A DNA stretch of 5,455 nucleotides from Kiritimatiellia bacterium (GTDB lineage Bacteria; Verrucomicrobiota; Kiritimatiellia; UBA8416; JABMPJ01), in contig JAOZSS010000170.1 of the NCBI GenBank assembly GCA_029939545.1, positions 1-5,455 of the forward strand, written 5' to 3'. The number at the start of each line of letters is the position of its first letter. Within the stretch, counting starts at the first letter, position 1. The notes under the pieces are model-generated. The model had not been told where the DNA came from and searched no databases. It saw only the letters and a list, made by a program, of their open reading frames with translations. Positions 1-5,455 of this stretch are shown piece by piece. The translations under genes were made by a program, and so were the position numbers.

Positions 1-1
1 T

Positions 2-55
2 CGCAAGCTGCGGAAACAGCTGTCGAAGATAGAAGAGCATCTGGCTGATGAGTAA
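2..55 (+). CDS. C-terminal end of an unidentified protein (partial)
   Basis: The second forward frame is open from the window edge and ends at TAA (53-55). It encodes 17 residues, RKLRKQLSKIEEHLADE, a charged amphipathic sequence that looks like the end of a helix or coiled coil. The frame is plausible because it runs in the same direction as ruvX and stops 81 bases before it, but 17 codons are too few to name a family or prove coding. The first frame also reaches a stop (46-48) with a less protein-like composition. If real, the gene could be the upstream member of the same operon, since no clear terminator is visible between 56 and 136. Confidence 0.5.
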   Translation, partial: RKLRKQLSKIEEHLADE

Positions 56-136
56 ACGAGAGGCGTTAACTGTTATCTTTAGGACCGACCCCTCGAACTC
101 TGAACTCACTTAGAAGGGCCTTTTGGGAACTATACC

Positions 137-586
137 ATGCGCACACTGGGTATTGATTACGGAACCGTTCGCCTCGGCGTCGCCGTCAGCGACGAGCTGG
201 GTATGATTGCCACGGGGCGCGAAACCATCACCGTCACCTCCATGCACGTGGCTGTGGCGAAGACGGTTGAGGCCGTCGATAAATATGAACCGTCACGGGT
301 CGTCGTGGGGCTGCCGCTCAACATGGACGGCAGCAGCGGCCCGATGGCGAAAGCGGTCGGGGTGTTTGTAGAGAAGCTGGGAGCGGAGCTCAATCTACCT
401 GTCGAAACATGGGATGAGCGCATGACTAGCCAGGAAGCCGAGCGTATCCTGATTGAGGCCAACGTCAGTCGGGCCAAGCGCAAAAAGGTAATCGACAAGA
501 TGGCGGCACAGGCCATCCTACAGAGCTGGCTTGATGCACACTCCGACCCTATAGAATTTTCAGACTGTGACGAACCGGCCAGGTAG
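137..586 (+). CDS. ruvX: RuvX/YqgF family putative pre-16S rRNA nuclease
   Basis: This is a 149-residue protein of the YqgF/RuvX family (RNase H-like fold), cytoplasmic and annotated either as Holliday junction resolvase RuvX or as the nuclease maturing the 16S rRNA 5' end; the rRNA role has the better experimental support in E. coli. Visible motifs in order are the N-terminal GIDYGTVRLGVAVSD (residues 5-19, acidic D7), VVVGLPLNMDG (55-65), DERMTS (93-98) and KKVIDKMAAQAILQSWL (117-133, acidic D121). These cover the acidic active-site positions. Length is normal (about 140-150), with a short hydrophilic tail after 134. The ATG at 137 places the first beta strand right at the N-terminus, as in the family. 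A weak Shine-Dalgarno GGGA (125-128) lies 8 bases upstream. truA follows after 41 bases, so it is probably co-transcribed. Confidence 0.95.
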   Translation: MRTLGIDYGTVRLGVAVSDELGMIATGRETITVTSMHVAVAKTVEAVDKYEPSRVVVGLPLNMDGSSGPMAKAVGVFVEKLGAELNLPVETWDERMTSQEAERILIEANVSRAKRKKVIDKMAAQAILQSWLDAHSDPIEFSDCDEPAR

Positions 587-627
587 GGCGAGCTCTCCGA
601 GCGAGCCGCAAGGCAACGAGTATAACC

Positions 628-1365
628 ATGCAACGCTACCGACTTGATATCAGCTACGACGGAACCGCCTACGTCGGCTGGCAGATTCAGCCCAACGGCC
701 TCGCGGTGCAACAGGTGATCCAGAGCGCTCTCGAGCAGCTCACGGGCGATCCGGTTAAACTGCACGGCAGCGGCCGAACGGACCAGGGCGTGCATGCGCG
801 ACGGCAGGTAGCCCACGTGGACATCGCCGCGCCGTGGTTGCCCGCCAAGCTCATGGCAGCCTTGAACGCGGTGCTGCCGGGCGATATCCGGATCTTGCGT
901 GTGGCCCGCGTTCCGCGCACGTTTCACGCGCGCCACAGTGTTCGCATCAAGGAATATCGCTATTTCATCTGGAACGGCGACATACTGCCCCCAATGAAAC
1001 GGCACTATGTTACCCACGTTCGCAACCCGCTTGACGCGAAAGCCATGCAGGAAGCTGCGGCGTTATTGGTTGGAACGCACGACTTCGCCGCCTTTTCCGC
1101 CAATCCCAAGCGCCATGTCGAGACCCATGTGCGACGGCTGGATCGGCTCGATGTTCGCAAGCGCGGATCCGAGATCACAATTATCGCGGCGGGCGAAGGG
1201 TTCCTCTACAAAATGGTCCGGAGCTTGACCGGTTTCCTCATGCGGGTGGGGGAGGGGGCGGTCGCTCCGGATGTGGCCCAAGAGGTTCTGAACTCCCGTA
1301 TACGGACCGCACGCGTACCGACGGCTGCCCCGCAGGGCCTTTTTCTCTGGCGCGTTACCTACTGA
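628..1365 (+). CDS. truA: tRNA pseudouridine(38-40) synthase TruA
   Basis: This 245-residue cytoplasmic enzyme isomerises uridines at positions 38-40 of the tRNA anticodon arm to pseudouridine. The opening YRLDISYDGTAYVGWQIQ (residues 4-21) is the typical TruA start. The catalytic loop GSGRTDQGVHA (47-57) carries the nucleophile D52, the same number as in E. coli. The conserved FHAR and KEYRYFIW (Tyr at 110) follow, then GTHDFAAF, GFLYKMVR (191-198) and the C-terminal PQGLFLWRVTY. It is full length and intact. The ATG at 628 is chosen because the family sequence begins immediately; the ribosome site is weak (AAGG at 610-613, or GAG at 618-620). Adjacent ruvX and truA fit an operon of RNA-processing genes. 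The tRNA-Asp at the window end has U at anticodon-stem and loop positions, but whether it is a substrate cannot be told from here. Confidence 0.97.
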   Translation: MQRYRLDISYDGTAYVGWQIQPNGLAVQQVIQSALEQLTGDPVKLHGSGRTDQGVHARRQVAHVDIAAPWLPAKLMAALNAVLPGDIRILRVARVPRTFHARHSVRIKEYRYFIWNGDILPPMKRHYVTHVRNPLDAKAMQEAAALLVGTHDFAAFSANPKRHVETHVRRLDRLDVRKRGSEITIIAAGEGFLYKMVRSLTGFLMRVGEGAVAPDVAQEVLNSRIRTARVPTAAPQGLFLWRVTY

Positions 1366-1383
1366 TCTGGCATATTTCGCCGC

Positions 1384-2058
1384 ATGCAAATCCAAATTCT
1401 TCCATCATTGCTTGCGGCTGATTTCGGGGCGCTTCGCGCTGAGGCGTTGCGCGCCGAGAATGAGGGCGGCGACGCTCTTCACCTGGACATCATGGATGCC
1501 CACTTTGTCCCTAATCTGAGCATGGGGCCCGATGTGGTTAAGATGTGCAAGGCCGCGCTCCATATCCCGCTCAGCGTCCACCTCATGATGACCCGGCCGG
1601 ACCAGTACTTCATCAAATTTATTGAGGCCGGTGCCGACTCGCTCCTGATCCACATCGAGGCCGACTGCGATGTACCCAAAACGCTCCACCGTATTCATGA
1701 CCACGGTGCCAAGGCCGGCATCACGGTCAATCCCGACACACCGGCCCAGATGATCTTTCCTATGCTGGGGATCGTGGAAGAGGTCCTCTGTATGACCGTG
1801 CACCCAGGCTACGGTGGGCAGTCGTTCATTCACGAGGTGCTGCCGAAAATTCGGGAGATTCGTGACTATGCCAATGCCAACGGGGCACCCGAGCTCGACA
1901 TCATGGTTGATGGCGGCATTAACAGTGAGTCCGCCGCCGAGTGCGCCCGTGCAGGAGCCAACCTGTTTGTAGCCGGGACGGCGCTCTTTGGTGAAGCGGA
2001 CATGAAACGTGCGGTCAACAGGGTGCGCACCGCGGCCTGCGAGGCGTTTGTTTCCTGA
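1384..2058 (+). CDS. rpe: Ribulose-phosphate 3-epimerase
   Basis: This 224-residue TIM-barrel enzyme interconverts D-ribulose 5-phosphate and D-xylulose 5-phosphate in the pentose phosphate pathway (and the Calvin cycle where present). The sequence shows PSLLAADF (residues 7-14), LHLDIMDAHFVPN (32-44) with metal ligand H33 and catalytic/metal D35, SVHLMMT (64-70) with metal ligand H66, MTVHPGYGGQSF (137-148) forming the flexible loop, and VDGGIN (175-180) with catalytic/metal D176. Length is normal. The start is the first ATG before the PSLLAADF strand. I see no Shine-Dalgarno in the 18 bases after truA, so reading may depend on coupling to truA translation. The stop is followed by the lepA ATG after a single base. 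Metabolically it is the odd one out among translation and secretion genes. Confidence 0.96.
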   Translation: MQIQILPSLLAADFGALRAEALRAENEGGDALHLDIMDAHFVPNLSMGPDVVKMCKAALHIPLSVHLMMTRPDQYFIKFIEAGADSLLIHIEADCDVPKTLHRIHDHGAKAGITVNPDTPAQMIFPMLGIVEEVLCMTVHPGYGGQSFIHEVLPKIREIRDYANANGAPELDIMVDGGINSESAAECARAGANLFVAGTALFGEADMKRAVNRVRTAACEAFVS

Positions 2059-2059
2059 T

Positions 2060-3868
2060 ATGGCAGCGCTCGGCCATATCCGCAATTTCTGCATCATTGC
2101 CCATATCGACCACGGCAAGTCGACGCTGGCCGATCGCATGTTGCAGCAGACGCAGACCGTGAATGACCGCCAATTTCGCGACCAGATTCTGGATGACATG
2201 GACCTTGAGCGGGAGCGCGGGATCACGATCAAGTCGCACCCCGTCACCATGCAATATCAGGCCCAAGACGGAGAGGAGTATGAACTCAACCTGATCGACA
2301 CCCCCGGGCACGTGGACTTTGCCTACGAAGTGTCGCGCAGCATGGCCGCCTGTGAAGGGGCGCTCTTGATTGTCGATGCCGCCCAGGGCGTCGAGGCCCA
2401 GACCGTAGCCAATACCTACCTGGCGATGGACCACGGCCTTGAGATCATTCCTGTCATCAACAAGATTGATCTTCCCAGTGCCGATATTCCCACCGCTAAG
2501 CGCCAGATCGAGGATGTCCTGGCTATCGAGAGTGACCAGGCCTACCCCGTCAGCGCCAAGACTGGGGAGGGGGTGGGGGCCGTCCTGGAGGCCATTGTCC
2601 AGAAGATTCCACCGCCACAAGGTGATGACGAAGGCAAGACGAACGGGGTCCGCGCCCTGGTTTTCGACTCCCACTACGACAAGTTTCGCGGCGTGGTGGT
2701 CTATCTGCGCGTGGTTGACGGCACCCTGAAGGTCGGCGACCGGATGCGCTTCATGGCCAGTGGCGTGGAGACCGACCTGAAAGAGGTGGGGGTCTTTGTT
2801 CCGGAGCCCATGTCGACCAAGGTGCTCAAGGCCGGCGGTGTCGGTTATGCCATTGGCACACTCAAGGATGTCTCCGAGATTAAGGTCGGAGATACTGTCA
2901 CGACCTCCAAGCGTACCGCCTCCAAGAAGCTTGAAGGATTCAAAGAAGTCAAGCCGATGGTCTTCACCGGCATTTATCCTGTGGACACAGCCGATTTTGA
3001 CAAGTTTCGTCAGGGCTTAGAGAAGCTCAGTTTGAACGACTGCTCCTTCACCTACCATCCCGAGTCCACCACGGCGCTGGGATTCGGATTCCGCTGCGGC
3101 TTCCTGGGGTTGCTCCACATGGAGATCATCCAGGAGCGTTTGCGGCGGGAGTTTGATCTCGATATTATCAGCACGCACCCCTCGGTGATCTATAGGGTCA
3201 CGCTGCGCAGCGGCGAACTCATGACGGTGGACAATCCGATCCACCTGCCCGACCGTTCGCGCATTGAACAGATTGAGGAGCCCATCATCAAGGCCTTCAT
3301 CATTTCGCAGAACGAACACATTGGCGACATCATGCGCCTGGTCATGGAGCGTCGCGGTGAATGCGAGAGAACCGAGTCGCTGGATACCCAGCGCGTCATG
3401 ATGACCTGCATGCTGCCGCTTAACGAGATCCTGACCGATTTTCATGACCACCTCAAGAGCGTCAGTCGTGGCTACGCGTCGATGGACTACGAGTACGCCG
3501 GGTATCAGGTCAGCCCGATCGTCAAGATGGATATCCTGCTCAACAGCGAGGTCATCGATGCTTTTTCCTCGCTGGTGCATGAATCACGCGCGATCTATCG
3601 AGGACGCCTGATCTGCAAAGCGCTGAAGGATGAGATACCGCCGCACATGTTCTCCGTGCCCGTGCAGGCCACCCTGGGTGGCAGCATCATTGCGCGTGAA
3701 ACCATCCGCGCGTTTCGCAAGGATGTGACGGCCAAGCTTTACGGCGGTGACATCACCCGCAAGCGGAAGTTGCTTGATAAGCAGAAGAAGGGCAAGAAGC
3801 GCATGAAGCAGTTCGGGCGAGTGAGCGTGCCACAGAAAGCGTTTGTGGCTGTGCTGAAGAACGGGTAG
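2060..3868 (+). CDS. lepA: Elongation factor 4 (LepA), translational GTPase
   Basis: This is a 602-residue ribosome-dependent GTPase related to EF-G (E. coli LepA is 599). G motifs: AHIDHGKST (residues 14-22), RERGITIKS (51-59, switch I Thr56), DTPGHVDF (80-87, with H84 in the position of the GTPase histidine), NKID (134-137) and SAKTG (165-169). Domain II, the EF-G-like domains III and V, and the LepA-specific C-terminal domain follow; the last is recognisable from TLGGSIIARETIRAFRKDV and the basic KKGKKRMKQFGRVSVPQKAF near the end, which contacts tRNA in the family. The ATG at 2060 matches the usual MxxxxHIRNFCIIAHIDHGKST start. A GTG at 2009 would add 17 residues but lies inside rpe. The start is one base after the rpe stop (TGATATG) without a close Shine-Dalgarno, which suggests translational coupling. 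Confidence 0.97.
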   Translation: MAALGHIRNFCIIAHIDHGKSTLADRMLQQTQTVNDRQFRDQILDDMDLERERGITIKSHPVTMQYQAQDGEEYELNLIDTPGHVDFAYEVSRSMAACEGALLIVDAAQGVEAQTVANTYLAMDHGLEIIPVINKIDLPSADIPTAKRQIEDVLAIESDQAYPVSAKTGEGVGAVLEAIVQKIPPPQGDDEGKTNGVRALVFDSHYDKFRGVVVYLRVVDGTLKVGDRMRFMASGVETDLKEVGVFVPEPMSTKVLKAGGVGYAIGTLKDVSEIKVGDTVTTSKRTASKKLEGFKEVKPMVFTGIYPVDTADFDKFRQGLEKLSLNDCSFTYHPESTTALGFGFRCGFLGLLHMEIIQERLRREFDLDIISTHPSVIYRVTLRSGELMTVDNPIHLPDRSRIEQIEEPIIKAFIISQNEHIGDIMRLVMERRGECERTESLDTQRVMMTCMLPLNEILTDFHDHLKSVSRGYASMDYEYAGYQVSPIVKMDILLNSEVIDAFSSLVHESRAIYRGRLICKALKDEIPPHMFSVPVQATLGGSIIARETIRAFRKDVTAKLYGGDITRKRKLLDKQKKGKKRMKQFGRVSVPQKAFVAVLKNG

Positions 3869-3871
3869 ATT

Positions 3872-3875
3872 GGGA
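3872..3875 (+). promoter_or_regulatory. Candidate ribosome binding site of lepB
   Basis: GGGA stands 7 bases before the ATG at 3883. This spacing favours that ATG over GTG 3880 (4 bases) and ATG 3889 (13 bases). The match is only four bases, so the choice of start is tentative. Confidence 0.45.
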
Positions 3876-3882
3876 CGTTGTG

Positions 3883-5010
3883 ATGATTATGATTTCATTC
3901 TTCAAACGACGCCAGGCTCGCAAGAAAGCCCGGCATTGCCTTCACCACGTTCGACACTGCCGCAAGATGCGCGAGGACATTGCGCCTGCCGCTGATGTCG
4001 AGTCGCTGCTTGCGGCCGAGACGGAATTGGCTACAGCTCTGAAAGGCCGGGACACGGGGCGGATGGAATCGACCGCCAAAGCTGCGGTAGAGGCCGCCTC
4101 GGTCGTGATGCCAGTGCAGTCCTTTGCCTGGCTGCGGGAGAACCTTGAAATCCTCGTGGTTGCCATCGCCGTGGCGATGGCGTTCAGGACCTATTTCATT
4201 CAGCCCTTCAAGATTCCAACCGGATCCATGCAACCGTCGCTCTATGGGATTACCTCCAAGCACCAGGCCGAACCAGGGGTGTTTGATCGGCCGATTCTGA
4301 ATAATCTCAAATGGGTTATTACGGGCGACTACTATCACGAATATCGTGCCAAAGCCTCGGGTGTCATGAGCGGCTTCTACGAGGATAAGTGGGACCCTTC
4401 GATCAGACGCTTCCAGATTGGTGGCGCCATGCACAAGATACCGGTTGACGCGCTACGCGATCCTTCGCGCCGCCACGAGATCGGGGCGCTTCCGGGCGAC
4501 TTTGTTGCACGCGGGACATTGCTCTGGTCGGGTATACGTCGTGCGGGTGATCATGTATTCGTTGACCGTGTCCGATGGAACTTCTTCCCGCCGAAGCGGG
4601 GTCAGATCATAGTGTTCGAAACGGCAGGTATAAAGGCGCTGCCGCCGGGGATGCACTACATCAAGCGGCTGATCGGCTTGCCGGGGGAGACGATCTCAAT
4701 CGAGCCGCCCAATGTGCTCGTCAATGGGGTAGAGGTGCACGAGCCCAAATCCATCGAGAGGATTGCGACGCGGACGCCCGGGTACGCCGGGTACACGCTC
4801 GCTGATCCACGCTCGGAGGATCCGTGTGAGCTTCGTTCACCACATGATACCTTCACGCTTGGCGCTGCCGAATACCTCGCGCTTGGCGACAACACACTCA
4901 ACAGCAAGGACAGCCGCTACTGGGGCGGCGTACCGCAGAGGAATATGGTCGGCCCGGCAGCGTTCGTTTACTGGCCGCTGCTGACCAAGCGGTGGGGGCT
5001 GATTTTGTAG
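3883..5010 (+). CDS. lepB: Signal peptidase I, extended PVC-type
   Basis: This 375-residue inner-membrane S26 serine peptidase cleaves signal peptides from exported preproteins. The Ser/Lys dyad is S115 in IPTGSMQPSL (residues 111-120) and K261 in YIKRLIGLPGE. The box E motif GDNTLNSKDSRYWGG starts at 335, and a box C-like GDHVFVDRVRWNF precedes K261. One membrane helix is evident at about 88-106 (LEILVVAIAVAMAF and on). It is preceded by an 87-residue hydrophilic tail rich in Arg, Lys and His (RRQARKKARHCLHHVRHCRK), which should be cytoplasmic. Ser and Lys are 146 residues apart against 55 in E. coli LepB, so about 90 residues are inserted between them. From memory, this layout is common in Verrucomicrobiota and relatives. 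It sits 14 bases after lepA, a widely conserved pairing. GTG 3880 and ATG 3889 are alternative starts. Confidence 0.93.
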   Translation: MIMISFFKRRQARKKARHCLHHVRHCRKMREDIAPAADVESLLAAETELATALKGRDTGRMESTAKAAVEAASVVMPVQSFAWLRENLEILVVAIAVAMAFRTYFIQPFKIPTGSMQPSLYGITSKHQAEPGVFDRPILNNLKWVITGDYYHEYRAKASGVMSGFYEDKWDPSIRRFQIGGAMHKIPVDALRDPSRRHEIGALPGDFVARGTLLWSGIRRAGDHVFVDRVRWNFFPPKRGQIIVFETAGIKALPPGMHYIKRLIGLPGETISIEPPNVLVNGVEVHEPKSIERIATRTPGYAGYTLADPRSEDPCELRSPHDTFTLGAAEYLALGDNTLNSKDSRYWGGVPQRNMVGPAAFVYWPLLTKRWGLIL

Positions 5011-5027
5011 GCTTAGAGGTCTGAGTA

Positions 5028-5064
5028 AACCGCCACCCCAAATGGTGTTAGGGGGTGGGCGGTT
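5028..5064 (+). terminator. GC-rich hairpin after lepB, possible operon terminator
   Basis: AACCGCCACCCC (5028-5039) pairs with GGGGTGGGCGGTT (5052-5064), giving 12 base pairs with one bulged G (5057) and a loop of 12 bases. It begins 18 bases after the lepB stop, where an operon end is expected. It lacks a run of T on the 3' side (AGCTCCTCCTG follows), so it is not a classical intrinsic terminator. It could be a U-less terminator or a 3'-end stabilising structure. No + strand gene other than the tRNA follows in the window. Confidence 0.55.
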
Positions 5065-5100
5065 AGCTCCTCCTGCCCCCATATATCCCTTCGAACGCAC

Positions 5101-5190
5101 CCTACACTTCATCCCTTTCTTAGTTCCCACACTTTGTCCGATACGCTTAGTCCCTCTCTTCGTCCACACTCTTCGTCGAGTACCCTTAAT
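5101..5190. repeat. Degenerate tandem repeat, period about 26 bases
   Basis: A 13-base core of the form CCYACACTTYRTC recurs at 5101-5113 (CCTACACTTCATC), 5126-5138 (CCCACACTTTGTC), 5152-5164 (CCCTCTCTTCGTC) and 5165-5177 (CACACTCTTCGTC). Starts are spaced 25, 26 and 13 bases. The 12-13 base linkers end in a shared motif: CTTAGT (5119-5124), CTTAGT (5146-5151) and CTTAAT (5185-5190). The copies differ from each other at several positions. The array is therefore about three full units plus a half unit. No function can be read from it. Confidence 0.55.
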
Positions 5191-5322
5191 CCAACCGCCT
5201 AGTTGTTAGACGATATCTCGTACCAAGATTCCTTCCCACCACATTCCGCCAAGAATCGCCAAAAACCCAGACAAAAAGGCTGGCCAGCGCTCTCAGGTTT
5301 CCCTAAATACCCACAGATTATT

Positions 5323-5383
5323 CAGAAGAGCCAACTTTTTTGTTGCCTTCCAGACGCGCCTGACTATTATAAGGGCTCTTTTG
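5323..5383. repeat. Inverted repeat framing the tRNA promoter
   Basis: CAGAAGAGCC (5323-5332) is the inverse complement of GGCTCTTTTG (5374-5383) except for one G-T position, with a 7-base perfect core (AAGAGCC and GGCTCTT). The arms are 41 bases apart and enclose the -35 and -10 boxes and the likely transcription start. It may be chance, an operator, or a pairing in a longer transcript. Confidence 0.35.
5343..5370 (+). promoter_or_regulatory. Sigma70-type promoter for tRNA-Asp
   Basis: A -35 box TTGCCT (5343-5348) and a -10 box TATTAT (5365-5370) are separated by 16 bases. The -10 box ends 14 bases before the first tRNA base, so transcription would start near 5377 with a very short leader. 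The sequence just after the -10 box (AAGGGC, 5371-5376) is G-rich, as in stable RNA promoters under stringent control. Position relative to the tRNA is the main support. Confidence 0.6.
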
Positions 5384-5384
5384 T

Positions 5385-5455
5385 GGGGGCGTAGCTCAAT
5401 TTGGTTAGAGTCCCAGACTGTCGATCTGGTTGTTGCGAGTTCGAGTCTCGTCGCT
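5385..5455 (+). tRNA. tRNA-Asp (anticodon GTC), 3' end cut by the window
   Basis: The cloverleaf can be drawn directly. The acceptor 5' strand is GGGGGCG (5385-5391), the D stem GCTC/GAGT (5394-5397 with 5408-5411), and the anticodon stem CCAGA/TCTGG (5413-5417 with 5425-5429). The loop is CTGTCGA with anticodon GTC at 5420-5422, read as aspartate. A five-base variable loop and the T arm GCGAG-TTCGAGT-CTCGT (5435-5451) follow. CGCT (5452-5455) begins the 3' acceptor strand and pairs with the 5' strand. About three acceptor bases, the discriminator and any encoded CCA lie beyond the edge. The outer D-stem pair is G-T and position 26 is C, both slightly unusual but tolerable. It has its own promoter upstream. 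Confidence 0.92.

Larger units (their letters stand above)
5066..5384. other. Intergenic region between lepB and tRNA-Asp
   Basis: This 319-base stretch has no credible gene. Its base composition differs from the coding part: it is less GC-rich and the + strand is strongly pyrimidine-biased up to about 5200. It contains a degenerate repeat (5101-5190), then an unremarkable section (5191-5322), then the tRNA promoter with its flanking inverted repeat (5323-5383). A 63-codon open frame from a TTG at 5203 has no recognisable protein features and runs into the tRNA, so it is not called. Confidence 0.7.

Noticed and set aside
157..1017. Long open frame on the - strand opposite ruvX and truA
   Set aside because: It overlaps two genes with clear family motifs, and its translation has no recognisable domain. 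Long antisense frames are expected in GC-rich coding DNA.
1327..1344. Hairpin-plus-T-run resembling an intrinsic terminator at the end of truA
   Set aside because: The stem is only 4 bp (GCCC/GGGC), and the bases encode the conserved TruA ending PQGLFL. It is better explained by the protein than by termination, and rpe follows closely.
2009..2059. Upstream GTG start that would lengthen LepA by 17 residues
   Set aside because: The added residues lie entirely within the end of rpe, and the LepA family starts close to HIRNFCIIAHIDHGKST, which fits the ATG at 2060.
1405..2250. Long open frame on the - strand opposite rpe and the start of lepA
   Set aside because: It mirrors the conserved rpe and lepA coding sequence and shows no protein motif of its own.
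3017..3580. Open frame on the - strand inside lepA
   Set aside because: It lies wholly within an intact and well-conserved lepA and has no recognisable family or ribosome site.
4837..5169. Open frame on the - strand across the lepB end and the hairpin
   Set aside because: Half of it is antisense to lepB box E, and the rest is the translated hairpin and degenerate repeat, with a low-complexity basic composition.
5101..5190. Possible CRISPR array
   Set aside because: Units are degenerate and only about 26 bases long, with no unique spacers between identical repeats, and no cas genes are in the window.
5210..5221. Small hairpin ACGA-TATC-TCGT
   Set aside because: A 4-bp stem is expected by chance and is not followed by a T-run.
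5203..5394. 63-codon + strand frame starting at TTG
   Set aside because: It has no Shine-Dalgarno and no recognisable motif, it spans the tRNA promoter, and it ends inside the tRNA gene.

Overview
The window is a stretch of ordinary bacterial housekeeping chromosome, about 58% GC by eye in the genes. Five genes lie head to tail on the + strand: ruvX, truA, rpe, lepA and lepB. A non-coding stretch of a little over 300 bases follows, and the window ends inside a tRNA-Asp gene. The ruvX-truA pairing and the signal peptidase point to the PVC superphylum (Verrucomicrobiota, Kiritimatiellota or Lentisphaerota). The peptidase has a long basic cytoplasmic N-terminus rich in Arg and His and about 90 extra residues between its catalytic Ser and Lys. 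This placement is from memory of family features, not from a search, and is moderately confident at best.

Layout. Bases 2-55 are the last 17 codons of an unidentified gene. After an 81-base gap comes ruvX (137-586), then truA (628-1365) after 41 bases, rpe (1384-2058) after 17-18 bases, lepA (2060-3868) after one base, and lepB (3883-5010) after 14 bases. No convincing terminator or promoter separates them, so they are probably co-transcribed. After lepB, a GC-rich hairpin (5028-5064) without a U-run is the best candidate for the operon end. The stretch 5066-5384 carries a degenerate, pyrimidine-rich tandem repeat with a period near 26 bases (5101-5190). It also carries a good sigma70-type promoter (5343-5370), framed by a 10-bp inverted repeat, that should drive the tRNA-Asp gene starting at 5385.

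How the genes work together. They do not form one pathway. RuvX (16S rRNA processing), TruA (tRNA pseudouridylation), LepA/EF4 (elongation factor GTPase) and tRNA-Asp all serve translation. LepB processes exported proteins, and lepA-lepB is a classic pair in many bacteria. Rpe is the central carbon enzyme (pentose phosphate pathway) inserted between them. All five complete proteins keep the catalytic motifs of their families and have near-standard lengths, except LepB, which is longer than the E. coli type. I see no mobile element, CRISPR array, toxin-antitoxin or defence locus, and no sign of a novel multigene system. The points worth a second look are the intergenic repeat, the inverted repeat around the tRNA promoter, and the extended LepB.
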